Source: Persicitalea sp963716085 | GTDB taxonomy: Bacteria; Bacteroidota; Bacteroidia; Cytophagales; Spirosomataceae | Reading direction: 5' to 3' | DNA: 64,000 bases | Assembly: GCA_963716085.1 (NCBI GenBank) | Contig: OY970288.1 | Location: 2,170,001 to 2,234,000 of the forward strand | Shown: positions 1-8,815 of the stretch, piece by piece | Position numbering within the stretch: the stretch's first letter is position 1 | Layout of the letters: the number at the start of each line of letters is the position of its first letter | Translations under genes and position numbers: made by a program | Notes under the pieces: generated by a model | Seen by the model: only the letters and a program-made list of their open reading frames with translations | Database searches by the model: none | Told to the model about the DNA's origin: nothing

Positions 1-417
1 GGGCCGCGTATCCGCATCAAGCACCCGCATGAATTGCTCGGCAGAAGCTGCCTTGGTGCTGCTCATCCTTAAGTGCCCTTTCTCGTCGATGACCCAAATG
101 TTCATCTTGTCTTCCTGATACCGCAGTTTACTTTTTAGATAAAGGCGATTGCTGGCTGAAAGAAGTACCGGAATCTGTACCACGGTGATTCTCTCATGCC
201 TTAGGGTTTCAGTGTAGGGGGAAAGTGCCGCCAATTGTTCTTTGATTTGACGCTGTTGCCCCTCGGGGGCGTAAATCACGACTAGCTTTTCCTGCCAGGT
301 TAGTTTTTCCTTTAAAAAGTCAGGTAAGTTTTGATTCTGACTGTAAGCGAACGGTAGTGTGCAGCAAATCAGTAAGGAGACAACGATCAGGCGAATCGAG
401 GGTGCCAAAGTCTTCAT
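1..417 (-). CDS. Secreted DUF4174-like protein, 3' end outside window
   Basis: Partial gene: the reading frame opens at ATG 417 and is still open at base 1, giving 139 residues. The first 25 or so residues form a signal peptide (basic MKTL start, hydrophobic stretch, cleavage near AYSQ). The rest has alternating strand and helix segments with 'KLVVIYAPEG' near residue 40 and 'NIWVIDEKGHLRM' near residue 115, which resembles the DUF4174 fold (thioredoxin-like, no CxxC seen). Function is not known. It lies downstream of the groESL terminator on the same strand and is probably transcribed separately. Family assignment is from memory and tentative. Confidence 0.6.
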   Translation of the reverse strand, partial: MKTLAPSIRLIVVSLLICCTLPFAYSQNQNLPDFLKEKLTWQEKLVVIYAPEGQQRQIKEQLAALSPYTETLRHERITVVQIPVLLSASNRLYLKSKLRYQEDKMNIWVIDEKGHLRMSSTKAASAEQFMRVLDADTRP

Positions 418-666
418 AGCTATGTTATTTCAATATTATGCTAATGTTAAATAATTGTTAAGTTTAGTTGTTTCGCTACATAAAAACAAATTTTCGACCA
501 ACTATTCAACTATTGACAATGCCAAAATCATCAAGCTATCAACTTTAACAAACTGATTTTAGGGTATTTAATAAAAAATATTTCTCCTCTATACAAGAAA
601 GTTTGGAAATCCAAATTACACCGAGAAAAAGCCCCGTCCAGCTAAATCAAGCTGATCGAGGCCCTA
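418..666. other. AT-rich intergenic stretch
   Basis: About 250 bp between the partial secreted gene and the groL terminator. It is AT-rich with no open frame of note. It should carry the promoter of the partial gene on the minus strand, but I do not see a convincing TAnnTTTG box. Confidence 0.5.
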
Positions 667-703
667 CAAAAAAAGCGGCGTGGAAAGAATCCGCGCCGCT
701 TTT
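667..703 (-). terminator. Rho-independent terminator of groS-groL
   Basis: A 10-bp perfect stem, AAAAGCGGCG (671-680) with CGCCGCTTTT (694-703), with a 13-nt loop. On the minus strand it is followed by TTTTG, so it ends the groESL transcript 26 bp after the groL stop. Confidence 0.8.
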
Positions 704-728
704 GGCAATAAATATTGGGTGTTGGGAA

Positions 729-2369
729 TTACATCATTCCACCCATTCCTCCGCCGCCATGGCCGTGGCCACCCATGGCACCGCCTTTGTCCTCTTCAGG
801 CTCGTCAGCGATCACGCATTCGGTCGTGAGCAGCATACCCGCTACCGAAGCAGCGTTTTCCAGCGCCAGGCGCGTTACTTTCTTTGGGTCGATAATACCG
901 GCCTCCAGCAAGTCCTCGTAAGTGTTGTCCTTAGCATTGTAGCCGTAGGCACCACTTCCTTCTTTCACTTTCTGGATCACCACGGAGCCCTCGCGGCCAC
1001 AGTTGGCTACGATGGTGCGCAACGGCGACTCGACTGCCATACGGATGATGTTGATACCCGTTGTCTCGTCTTCGTTGTTGCCTTTCAGGTCATTCAACGC
1101 TTCGACTGCCCGGATGAGGGCCACGCCACCACCTGCCACGACGCCTTCTTCGACGGCGGCGCGGGTTGCGTGAAGGGCATCATCGACACGATCCTTCTTC
1201 TCTTTCATTTCGACCTCCGTCGCAGCACCGATGTACAGGATGGCCACGCCACCCGACAACTTCGCCAAACGCTCCTGCAATTTCTCGCGGTCGTAGTCGG
1301 AAGTCGTATTTTCGATCTGTGCCTTGATTTGGTTCACGCGGCCGTCGATGTCCTCCTTGGCACCTTCGCCGTTGATCAGGGTCGTGTTGTCTTTGTCGAT
1401 AATCGCCTTGTCGCAGCTACCGAGGTACTCCAGCGTGGCGTTTTCCAATTTGAAACCGCGCTCCTCGCTGATAACCTGGCCGCCCGTCAGGATGGCGATG
1501 TCCTCAAGCATGGCTTTGCGGCGGTCGCCGAAGCCAGGGGCCTTCACAGCAGCTACTTTCAAAGCGCCACGAATTTTGTTCACTACCAGCGTAGCGAGTG
1601 CTTCACCGTCCACATCCTCGGCCAGGATGATCAGCGGGCGTCCCGTCTGGGCTACGGCCTCCAATACGGGCAACAATTCCTTCATGGAAGAAACTTTCTT
1701 CTCCGAAATCAGGATGAAGGGACGCTCCATTTCGACCTCCATCTTCTCCGTGTTGGTCACGAAGTAAGGGGAGAGATAGCCGCGGTCGAACTGCATACCT
1801 TCCACCGTTTTTACTTCGGTTTCGGTACCGCGTGCTTCTTCCACGGTGATGACGCCTTCCTTGCCTACTTTCTCCATCGCCTCGGCGATCATTTGACCAA
1901 TTTCTTCGTCATGGTTGGCCGAAATCGTAGCCACCTGCGCGATTTCCTTGGAAGTAGAGATATTTTTCTTCTGTTCTTCCAGGTTTGTGGTAATGGCACT
2001 CACGGCCTTGTCGATACCACGCTTCAAATCCATTGGGTTGGCACCGGCAGCAACGTTTTTCACACCGATGGTGTAGATGGCCTGGGCCAGAACGGTGGCC
2101 GTCGTGGTTCCGTCACCCGCCGAATCGGCAGTTTTCGAGGCCACTTCCTTCACCAACTGCGCGCCCATGTTCTCCATGGCGTCTTTCAGTTCGATTTCCT
2201 TGGCTACGGTCACACCATCCTTCGTGATAGTGGGTGAACCAAATTTCTTGTCGATCACGACATTACGACCGCGGGGGCCGAGTGTTACTTTCACGGCGTC
2301 AGCCAGTGTATCTACCCCCCGCTTGATCTTGGCGCGGGCTTCTGAATCAAAAAATATTTGCTTAGACAT
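729..2369 (-). CDS. groL: Chaperonin GroEL (Hsp60)
   Basis: Type I chaperonin, 546 residues, the usual length. It forms the cytosolic double-ring ATPase that folds proteins with GroES. Visible hallmarks are the nucleotide-binding 'LGPRGRNV' near residue 30, 'GDGTTTATVLA' near residue 85, 'AGGGVALIRA' near residue 410, and the C-terminal Gly/Met tail, here with two His (GGHGHGGGGMGGMM). It is the second gene of the groS-groL operon, 148 bp after groS, and ends at a clear terminator. I saw no CIRCE (HrcA) inverted repeat upstream of the operon, so heat-shock control must use another route. Confidence 0.98.
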   Translation of the reverse strand: MSKQIFFDSEARAKIKRGVDTLADAVKVTLGPRGRNVVIDKKFGSPTITKDGVTVAKEIELKDAMENMGAQLVKEVASKTADSAGDGTTTATVLAQAIYTIGVKNVAAGANPMDLKRGIDKAVSAITTNLEEQKKNISTSKEIAQVATISANHDEEIGQMIAEAMEKVGKEGVITVEEARGTETEVKTVEGMQFDRGYLSPYFVTNTEKMEVEMERPFILISEKKVSSMKELLPVLEAVAQTGRPLIILAEDVDGEALATLVVNKIRGALKVAAVKAPGFGDRRKAMLEDIAILTGGQVISEERGFKLENATLEYLGSCDKAIIDKDNTTLINGEGAKEDIDGRVNQIKAQIENTTSDYDREKLQERLAKLSGGVAILYIGAATEVEMKEKKDRVDDALHATRAAVEEGVVAGGGVALIRAVEALNDLKGNNEDETTGINIIRMAVESPLRTIVANCGREGSVVIQKVKEGSGAYGYNAKDNTYEDLLEAGIIDPKKVTRLALENAASVAGMLLTTECVIADEPEEDKGGAMGGHGHGGGGMGGMM

Positions 2370-2409
2370 AACTATTGTGCTTTTTGGGTACTGTTTGTGT
2401 TTTAATTTT

Positions 2410-2515
2410 GAATGAGTGAGTGAGTGATTTAGTGAATAAAAAAAAATCAGAAACGTTCTTCTGGAAAGAAAGAATAATTAAGCCTATTCTCTCATTCAAT
2501 AAATCACTCATTCAC
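2410..2515. repeat. Inverted repeat in the groS-groL gap
   Basis: Arms rich in GAGTGA/TCACTC: 2410-2438 and 2485-2515, sharing GAGTGATTTA and a further five bases with one mismatch. On the transcribed strand the first arm begins directly after the groS stop and the second ends about 40 nt before the groL start. In the mRNA the two could pair across the gap. It is one of several stop-to-start inverted repeats in this window. Confidence 0.6.
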
Positions 2516-2517
2516 AA

Positions 2518-2814
2518 CTAGTTTATAACCGCGAAGATATCGGATTCGCGCATGATGAGGCAGTCCTTACCGTCGACGGTCAGCTCGGTGCCGGAGTATT
2601 TGCCGTAAAGGACGGTGTCGCCTACTTTCACGGTCATTGGCTCGTCGGTTTTACCAGGGCCGGCAGCCATTACGGTTCCGCGTTGTGGTTTCTCTTTGGC
2701 GGTATCGGGAATGATGATACCAAATGCAGTTTTCTCTTCGGCGGGGGCGGGTTCTACCAGCACCCGGTCAGCCAGGGGTTGTACGCTCACTTTTTCTTCG
2801 ATTAAGGTTGACAT
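2518..2814 (-). CDS. groS: Co-chaperonin GroES (Hsp10)
   Basis: 98 residues, the normal size. GroES caps the GroEL cavity. The mobile-loop region 'TAFGIIIPDTAKEKP' (about residues 29-43) and the roof segment are recognisable, as is the domain end 'GKDCLIMRESDIFAVI'. It is the first gene of the chaperonin operon. A weak -7 like box (TACCTTTT on the minus strand, 2947-2954) lies about 135 bp upstream and may belong to its promoter, but no good -33 element is at the right distance. Confidence 0.97.
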   Translation of the reverse strand: MSTLIEEKVSVQPLADRVLVEPAPAEEKTAFGIIIPDTAKEKPQRGTVMAAGPGKTDEPMTVKVGDTVLYGKYSGTELTVDGKDCLIMRESDIFAVIN

Positions 2815-3037
2815 TATAATTTACGGTTTTAAGGTGTCATAAAATATGCTTGACAATATCCATGCAGGCAGAATTTATGCCAGCCCGAATACCTGTCATA
2901 TTTACAGTCGATGCCTGACACTGCTACATTCTTGTTTTTGTAAAATAAAAGGTAGAAAAAGATAGATAAAGAAGAATTTAATTTTGATTTCAATAGCGAA
3001 TGGCTAAATTTTGAGCGTCAAACATCGTTTTTTAACT

Positions 3038-3745
3038 ATGACAAAATTATCCACCGATTGGCTCACTGACGGAATTCTTGACTTTGAGTACAAAAAGTAT
3101 GTCTTACTGGCATATTTGCAGCATGTACGGCGGGAGTTCAACGGACAAATCCTGTTCCCTCACCTGAAACAGGTAAGGGAACACTACGAGCGTAGTGTCA
3201 CGCTGAAAGAATCGCAGCGTTCCCTGCGCAATCATTTTCCGAAAGAACTGACGGGAATCAGCCCTTCTCAGATGCGCTGGATTTACCAGAGTAACTTTCG
3301 GGAAAGCACCTATATGGAAGAAATTGGCGATATTCTTGAATTTGCCATTCCACAGTTTTCGCAACTTATGCAAGAAGGGCAGTCCCGATACGAAGAAGTA
3401 AAAACCAGCCTGACCATCACACCGATTGGCATCGTGCCATTGCGAACGGAGGAAGGCTACCTTTTTATTTACCAACAGGCGAGCCACGAAACGACAATCT
3501 TCCGCTATCAGATAACGATCTTCGACGCGCAGCGCGAACGCATCGTTCAGACCCAGCGCATCGACTCCGTGCAGAAAACGTTTAGTACGACCTTCGAAAA
3601 TATGAAAGTAGAGCTCACCCGCCGCTATGCGCAACTGCCTAATCCCGCCGCTTACATGGTAGAGTCGTCACGCAAGTACCCGGTTGACGAAACACTTTTA
3701 CCGGCGGCGAAGGAGTTGATAGCGAAATATTTGAGTGATGAATGA
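3038..3745 (+). CDS. Conserved hypothetical protein
   Basis: 235 residues from ATG 3038; a TTG at 3011 would add nine residues but the ATG is better. The protein is soluble, charged, and has no signal peptide, membrane segment or motif I recognise. The N-terminus 'WLTDGILDFEYKKYVLLAYLQ' looks helical, and the C-terminal half has alternating strands ('LRTEEGYLFIYQ', 'IFRYQITIF'). I believe it is a Bacteroidota-restricted family near groES/secG, but that is recollection. It is the only plus-strand gene here, divergent from groS and convergent with secG. Its stop lies inside a TGATGAATGATGA repeat. Function unknown. Confidence 0.75.
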   Translation: MTKLSTDWLTDGILDFEYKKYVLLAYLQHVRREFNGQILFPHLKQVREHYERSVTLKESQRSLRNHFPKELTGISPSQMRWIYQSNFRESTYMEEIGDILEFAIPQFSQLMQEGQSRYEEVKTSLTITPIGIVPLRTEEGYLFIYQQASHETTIFRYQITIFDAQRERIVQTQRIDSVQKTFSTTFENMKVELTRRYAQLPNPAAYMVESSRKYPVDETLLPAAKELIAKYLSDE

Positions 3746-3770
3746 TGAACGACAATTTATTGAAAAACGA

Positions 3771-3810
3771 AAAAGCCACAGGCCGCTTCCGAAAGGGAGC
3801 GGCCTGTGGC
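3771..3810 (-). terminator. Bidirectional terminator between hypothetical gene and secG
   Basis: A 13-bp perfect stem, GCCACAGGCCGCT (3775-3787) with AGCGGCCTGTGGC (3798-3810), 10-nt loop. On the minus strand it is followed by a T-rich run, as expected for the end of the secG transcript; it may also stop the convergent plus-strand gene. Confidence 0.85.
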
Positions 3811-3840
3811 CTATTGATCGTAACAAAAATACCTTGACGG

Positions 3841-4197
3841 TTAGTTGGTGTCGCCGGGCGTAGTAGCAGGTGCGGGAGCAGGGAGAGGAGCGATGTTGCC
3901 ACCGGGAACGGCGGAGTTCTGCGCCTTCTCGACGTTGATGCTATTGATCCCCTGGCTGGCGTCGGAGCCATTGCCGACCATAACGTAAGAGGCCAGGGAA
4001 ATAATCATGATAGCCCCGGCCATGCCCCAGGTGACTTGCTCCAGCAGGTCGGTTGTTTTCTTGACGCCGAACATCTGGCCGCCCGCGCCGCCGCTGAATT
4101 CACTGGAAAGGCCACCGCCTTTGGAATTCTGAACCAGAACGATAAGAATGAGTAAAACGGCGATAATCGCCACGAGAATTACGAGTGCAAGGTACAT
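3841..4197 (-). CDS. secG: Preprotein translocase subunit SecG
   Basis: 118 residues with two membrane helices (about 3-22 and 53-73) around the conserved cytoplasmic loop 'LVQNSKGGGL', then an Ala/Pro-rich tail. SecG is the small subunit of the SecYEG channel. It is the last gene of a minus-strand run (sigma-54 activator, lptE, TPR protein, secG). The start codon is preceded by a TCATCATTCATCATTCAT repeat that occupies the usual ribosome-binding zone. Confidence 0.93.
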   Translation of the reverse strand: MYLALVILVAIIAVLLILIVLVQNSKGGGLSSEFSGGAGGQMFGVKKTTDLLEQVTWGMAGAIMIISLASYVMVGNGSDASQGINSINVEKAQNSAVPGGNIAPLPAPAPATTPGDTN

Positions 4198-4311
4198 TTC
4201 TTAGTAATGAATGATGAATGATGAGTTATGACTGATCGGACCCGCGTGCCAGATTTAATATCGTGTGAAACAGTCTATCAAAGACGGACGAGTACACAAA
4301 TCGGGCCGATT

Positions 4312-5142
4312 TTATTCGTTGTTGCTTAAATCGCTGATTTTTTGCGCAAAGTAATCGCTTTTTTCCGGGTTTTTCAATTTTAATTTCTCATAAATGTCGA
4401 TTGCCTGGTCGGTTTTGCCTTGCTTGATGAGGATTTTGGCGAAAGACTCGGTGACCAAGCCACCGAACGACGTACCTTGGGTGCGTTCAGACAAATCCGG
4501 TACCTCTGGTTCGGGGGTATTGGCGTTGAGGCGGATAGGGCCGATGCTGGGGTCTTTCTTGATAAATGCCTCAATGATTTCCTGCTGTCGCCGACGCTCG
4601 TCGGCGCGTGGGGTGGGCAATGGAAGCAGCTCGATAGTCGGAATAGGCGCAGGTTTGAGGCGCTTGTGCGTCAGGTCGGTTTCCAGCGACTTCTCGGTCA
4701 GGACCGTCTCATCTACGGGAGGCGTCGCGCTCCGTTTCTCCTCCTGTAATTCAGTTGGCTCGGGCGTTTTGGGGAAACGATCCTCGAAGCGAACGAGCGT
4801 AATCGGCCGGTCATTCCCGTAAGGAGTGGCCCGGTCGCGCGAACCGTTTCGGCTTTGCGGCAATTCGGTCAGGCGGTCGAGCAAATCGCCCGACCAGGCC
4901 GATTCGTTCTCAACGAGTCGACGCAATGCCCCGCGATTCAGGGTGTGGGCGGCGGCAAGCGGCACGAGTTCGGTCAGGCGCGAAGAGCCACTTTCAGCGG
5001 CGGCTTTGGCGAGCAAAGCGTAACTGATTTGACAGTAAGGGAATGCTTTTGTCGTTTCCTCCAGCCGCAGCAGGTTGCCAGAACCGATGTCCTGCGGGTG
5101 GGTTACCCAATAAGCGAAAGTTTCTTTATCGACCTTAATCAT
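4312..5142 (-). CDS. Hypothetical protein with C-terminal TPR-like helices
   Basis: 276 residues, no signal peptide. The N-terminal part is helical ('LLRLEETTKAFPYCQISYALLAKAAAE'), the middle is Pro/Thr/Glu-rich and probably disordered, and the last 45 residues form a TPR-like helix pair ('AKILIKQGKTDQAIDIYEKL'). It sits between lptE and secG on the same strand, a placement I recall from other Bacteroidota, which suggests a role near protein or LPS export. That role is inference from position only. Confidence 0.8.
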   Translation of the reverse strand: MIKVDKETFAYWVTHPQDIGSGNLLRLEETTKAFPYCQISYALLAKAAAESGSSRLTELVPLAAAHTLNRGALRRLVENESAWSGDLLDRLTELPQSRNGSRDRATPYGNDRPITLVRFEDRFPKTPEPTELQEEKRSATPPVDETVLTEKSLETDLTHKRLKPAPIPTIELLPLPTPRADERRRQQEIIEAFIKKDPSIGPIRLNANTPEPEVPDLSERTQGTSFGGLVTESFAKILIKQGKTDQAIDIYEKLKLKNPEKSDYFAQKISDLSNNE

Positions 5143-5203
5143 CGCGTGTGCGGGGCATTGGTGTCAGGAGAAAGACTCCAAACTTACGAAAAATGGTCGG
5201 GGC

Positions 5204-5782
5204 CTACCAGTCTGCCGCTGATTTGTTAAAGATATTTTGCACAATCTGATCCAGAATGGTGGGCAGCAGCCGCGATTCATTCTGGTTGAGGGTTTGCCCC
5301 TGCGGGAAATCAGCGTAGAAAGAGAAAGACTGGTCGAAGTCCTTGGTTTCATCCAGCGTGTTCGTAAAACGAATTTGCACCGTGACTGTCAGCCGGTTGA
5401 ATCCCGCCTGGTCATTGGCTGTGGGAGCCACGGGGAGCACGTCGTAGCCCGTCAGGGTGCCTTCCAGTATCAAGTCGCCACCCGTCGGCAAGAGGGTCAG
5501 GTCAGTATTGCGCTGAAAATATTCTTTCAGTTTCTCATTGACCTGAATCGGCAAGTTGGCCGGGCCGCCCGCCACGCCCGTACTGAAATTCAGCACGGTG
5601 AAAGTCTTTATATCCGGCGACAGACTCGTTCCCGTGAAAGAATACACCCCACAGCTCGTGCTGGAAAAGCAAAGGCAAAAAATTGCAAGTGTAGAAAGGT
5701 AATTCCAACATCCTCTGCGAAATAGCAGCGTCGGCAAAATCTTATATCTGGTTCGCCGGCCCGGCCATAATTCATCACTCAT
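5204..5782 (-). CDS. lptE: LPS-assembly lipoprotein LptE family
   Basis: Outer-membrane lipoprotein of the LptDE translocon that inserts lipopolysaccharide. A hydrophobic stretch ends in the lipobox-like 'SSTSC', followed by 'GVYSFTGTSLSPDIKTFTV', typical of Bacteroidota LptE. The ATG at 5782 lies inside an ATGAGTGATGAATTATG repeat and gives a 44-residue leader; a TTG at 5737 gives a more usual 29-residue signal peptide and could be the real start. It follows the sigma-54 activator by 16 bp and was probably cotranscribed with it. Confidence 0.85.
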   Translation of the reverse strand: MSDELWPGRRTRYKILPTLLFRRGCWNYLSTLAIFCLCFSSTSCGVYSFTGTSLSPDIKTFTVLNFSTGVAGGPANLPIQVNEKLKEYFQRNTDLTLLPTGGDLILEGTLTGYDVLPVAPTANDQAGFNRLTVTVQIRFTNTLDETKDFDQSFSFYADFPQGQTLNQNESRLLPTILDQIVQNIFNKSAADW

Positions 5783-5798
5783 AATTCATCATTCAAGA

Positions 5799-7148
5799 CT
5801 ATTCATCAATATCGTACTGCTTAATCTTTCGATACAGCGTCCGTTCCGAAATACCCAACGCCTGGGCGGCGTACTTCCGTTTGTTATTGTTGCGCCGGAG
5901 TGCCTTAATAATCAGGTCTTTCTCCTGATCTTCCAGCGAGAGGGATTCTTCCTCTTCGGCTACGTGCTCGACGTCTTCAATCTGACTGCGGGCCTCGGAA
6001 TAGCGATCCAGATCGACCACCCGGTTGGAAGGCGCATACTCCCGGCCGGGGCTTTCGTTGCTTCGACTGCTCGAAAGCCGTTCCTCGTGCGCCGCCAGCA
6101 ACCGCGAAGCTTCTGTGACCGGGCCGTCGCCAGGGTTCATGTCGTCGAACAGTTCCTGATGGTTTTTCAGGATTTCGTTGTTGGAGTGCTCGTCTTTCAG
6201 AACCTCCCGCACCAGCTTTTTCAGTTCCGTGACATCGCGGCGCATCTCGAAAAGCACTTTGTATAAAATCTCCCGTTCCGAAAAAGAGGTGGCGTCTTCG
6301 CCCAAGCTCAGCGGCACCAACGCCTGACTCATCGGGCGGCGCGAGGCCGGATTGACGGGGTTGAGGTACCGCCACAGCGTATCGGCGTCGATCGGTTCCT
6401 CCTTGTCGGTTTCCAGAATCGTGATCTGTTCGGCAATGTTCTTCAACTGCCGGATGTTGCCCGGAAAATCGAAAGTAAGCAAGGCCTGACGCGCCTCGGG
6501 CGACAGGCGCACGGGCCGGGTACGGTATCGCTCGGCAAAATCATTGGTGAACTTGCGGAAGAGCATTTGCACATCCTCGCCGCGCTCGCGCAGCGGCGGC
6601 ACGTAAATCGGAACCGTGTTGAGGCGGTAGTAAAGATCCTCGCGGAATTTTCCCTTGTTTACCGCTTCCAGCAGGTTGACGTTGGTCGCGGCCACTACGC
6701 GGACATCGGTCTTCTGGGTTTTGGAGGCACCGACGCGGATATATTCGCCATTTTCCAGCACGCGCAGCAATCGGGCTTGGGTACCGAGCGGCATTTCGCC
6801 TATTTCATCCAGGAATATCGTTCCACCATTGGTAGTTTCAAAGTACCCTTTACGCGCATCCAAAGCGCCCGTAAAGGCCCCTTTCTCGTGCCCGAAAAGC
6901 TCGGAGTCGATGGTGCCCTCGGGAATGGCGCCGCAGTTGATGGCAATAAAGTTGCCGTGCTTGCGAACGCTCAGGCTGTGAATGATTTTGGAAAAAGACT
7001 CTTTACCGCTGCCGCTCTCGCCCGTAATCAGCACGGTGAGGTCGGTGGCTGCCACCTGCATGGCTACGTTGATGGCGTAGTTTAGCGCGGGCGCGGCTCC
7101 GATGATGCCGAAGCGGTTCTTGACGGATTGTATTTCTTTTAAATCCAA
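5799..7148 (-). CDS. Sigma-54 interacting AAA+ transcriptional activator
   Basis: 449 residues. The AAA+ domain starts almost at the N-terminus: Walker A 'GESGSGKE' (43-50), the sigma-54 contact loop GAFTGA (90-95), Walker B 'FLDE' (112-115). The C-terminus has a Fis-type helix-turn-helix (about 415-449). There is no receiver, PAS or GAF domain, so any signal input must be in trans or in the 150-residue charged linker. Activators of this kind remodel RpoN-RNA polymerase to open promoters. It lies 76 bp after miaB and 16 bp before lptE, hinting at envelope-related regulation, though its targets cannot be seen here. Confidence 0.93.
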   Translation of the reverse strand: MDLKEIQSVKNRFGIIGAAPALNYAINVAMQVAATDLTVLITGESGSGKESFSKIIHSLSVRKHGNFIAINCGAIPEGTIDSELFGHEKGAFTGALDARKGYFETTNGGTIFLDEIGEMPLGTQARLLRVLENGEYIRVGASKTQKTDVRVVAATNVNLLEAVNKGKFREDLYYRLNTVPIYVPPLRERGEDVQMLFRKFTNDFAERYRTRPVRLSPEARQALLTFDFPGNIRQLKNIAEQITILETDKEEPIDADTLWRYLNPVNPASRRPMSQALVPLSLGEDATSFSEREILYKVLFEMRRDVTELKKLVREVLKDEHSNNEILKNHQELFDDMNPGDGPVTEASRLLAAHEERLSSSRSNESPGREYAPSNRVVDLDRYSEARSQIEDVEHVAEEEESLSLEDQEKDLIIKALRRNNNKRKYAAQALGISERTLYRKIKQYDIDE

Positions 7149-7224
7149 GTTTTCTTAGTGGACGGTTGACCGGTACGCCGGTGCGGGTGGACTACAGTTG
7201 ATGGTGTAAGAGGGAGGGCCGACA

Positions 7225-8659
7225 TCAGGCCAGAACCTCCTCCACCGCTTTTCCGATAAGGGTGGCAGCAGTGCATTCTGTTACTAGCACATAAGCGTAA
7301 TCTCCTTTTTTGAAGTCTTTTCTTGGGAAAACGACCACCTTGTTCTGATCGTTACGACCTTGTAAATCCTCGTCGGAGCGTTTGGAGGTGCCTTCGACCA
7401 GCACTTTATGTACGCGACCCACCAGACGCTGATTACGCGCAAGGGAATGTTTCTGCTGCACAGCGATGATCTCATTGAGGCGACGCAGCTTCACATCGTA
7501 GGGGATATCATCCTCGAATTTCTTGGCCGCCGGAGTACCAGGGCGCTCGGAATAGGCGAACATATAGCCGTAATCGTAACGCACGTACTCCATCAGCGAC
7601 AGCGTGTCCTGATGCTCAGCCTCGGTTTCGGTGCAAAAGCCAGTAATCATGTCGTGCGAAATCCCACAATCCTCGCCCAGAATGTCGCGGATGCGGTCGA
7701 TTTTATGCAGGTACCATTCCCGGTCGTAGGTGCGGTTCATCAGGGCCAGCACCCGACTGTTGCCGCTTTGGGCCGGGAGGTGAATGTAGTTGCAAACGTT
7801 GTCATTGTCCCGCATGGCGTACAGCACCCGGTCGGTGATGTCTTTGGGGTGTGAGGTGCTGAACCGGACGCGCAAGTCGGGGTGTACCCGGGCGACCCTG
7901 CCGAGCAGTTCAGCGAAATCGCAGGGCTGTTCGCCGCTTTGGGCATCGACGTATTTGTACGAGTCGACGTTCTGACCCAGCAGCGTCACTTCGCGGTACC
8001 CTTGTTCAAATAACTGCTCGGCTTCGCGAACAATGCTGTGCGGATCACGGCTGCGCTCGCGGCCTCGCGTGAAGGGAACCACACAAAAGCTGCACATATT
8101 GTTGCAGCCGCGCATGATGGAAATGAAGGCCGTAACACCGTTGGAATTCAGTCGAATGGGCGAAATGTCGGCGTAAGTTTCCTCCCGGGAAAGCAGGACG
8201 TTCACCGCTTTCTGTCCCGTTTCGGCTTCCTCGATCAGGCGCGGCAGGTCGCGGTAGGCATCCGGGCCAGTGACGATGTCCACCATCTTCTCCTCTTCCA
8301 GCAACTTCGCTTTCAGTCGCTCGGCCATGCAGCCGAGTACGCCGATGAGCATACCGGGTTTCTTTTTCTTTGAGATGATTGAGCTGCTTTAACCGATTAC
8401 GAACCTTCTGCTCGGCGTTGTCGCGGATGGCACAGGTATTCAGGAAAATCAGGTCGGCATCCTGTTCATTCGAGGTCGTGGCGAAGCCCGCCCCGCGCAT
8501 GACGGAGGCAACGATCTCGCTATCCGAAAAATTCATCTGACAGCCGTAGCTTTCGATGAACAGCTTTTTCTTATCCAAGGAAATTTCCTCCTCGCTCACT
8601 TTGACCGTTTCGCAGGCTTCCTTGTCTTCGGAGGACAATATTTTTAAAGCAATACCCAT
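7225..8659 (-). pseudogene. miaB: tRNA-2-methylthio-N6-dimethylallyladenosine synthase MiaB, frameshifted
   Basis: MiaB adds the methylthio group to i6A37 of tRNAs. All parts are present but split over two frames. From ATG 8659: MTTase domain with C40 ('ESYGCQMNFSDSE') and C76 ('NTCAIRDNAEQK'). The frame then breaks at a run of five T (8363-8367, plus strand). Reading one base fewer there gives 'LKEKKPGMLIGVLGCMAE' and continues into the third MTTase Cys, the radical-SAM 'CNNMCSFC' and the C-terminal TRAM domain. The lesion is one extra base in a homopolymer, so it is either a sequencing error, a recent mutation or a recoding site. A -7 box (8707-8714) supports start 8659. Confidence 0.85.
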
Positions 8660-8706
8660 CCTATTTGTTGAATCGTGTAATTGTTGAGTTGAGCTTGATT
8701 GGCCCG

Positions 8707-8714
8707 CAAAAATA
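8707..8714 (-). promoter_or_regulatory. -7 box upstream of miaB
   Basis: TATTTTTG on the minus strand matches TAnnTTTG fully and lies about 48 bp before miaB ATG 8659. No clear -33 TTG was found at the right spacing. Confidence 0.4.
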
Positions 8715-8727
8715 GAGAATAAATACC

Positions 8728-8754
8728 AAAACGCTGACAAAGTGTCAGCGTTTT
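8728..8754 (-). terminator. Terminator after tamL
   Basis: A 12-bp perfect stem, AAAACGCTGACA (8728-8739) with TGTCAGCGTTTT (8743-8754), 3-nt loop. On the minus strand the stem ends in TTTT. It lies between the tamL stop and the miaB promoter box. Confidence 0.75.
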
Positions 8755-8815
8755 AACAAAAAATAAGGTTAGAGTGCGACTTCATCTCCAGTTAGCAATA
8801 CATTTCACTCATCAC

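Noticed and set aside
603..2237. Open frame of 544 codons on the plus strand
   Set aside because: It is antisense to groL, whose product is unmistakable; the translated antisense protein is rich in His/Phe/Leu and has no known domain.
2815..3010. Search for a CIRCE element before groS
   Set aside because: No TTAGCACTC-N9-GAGTGCTAA dyad is present in this region.
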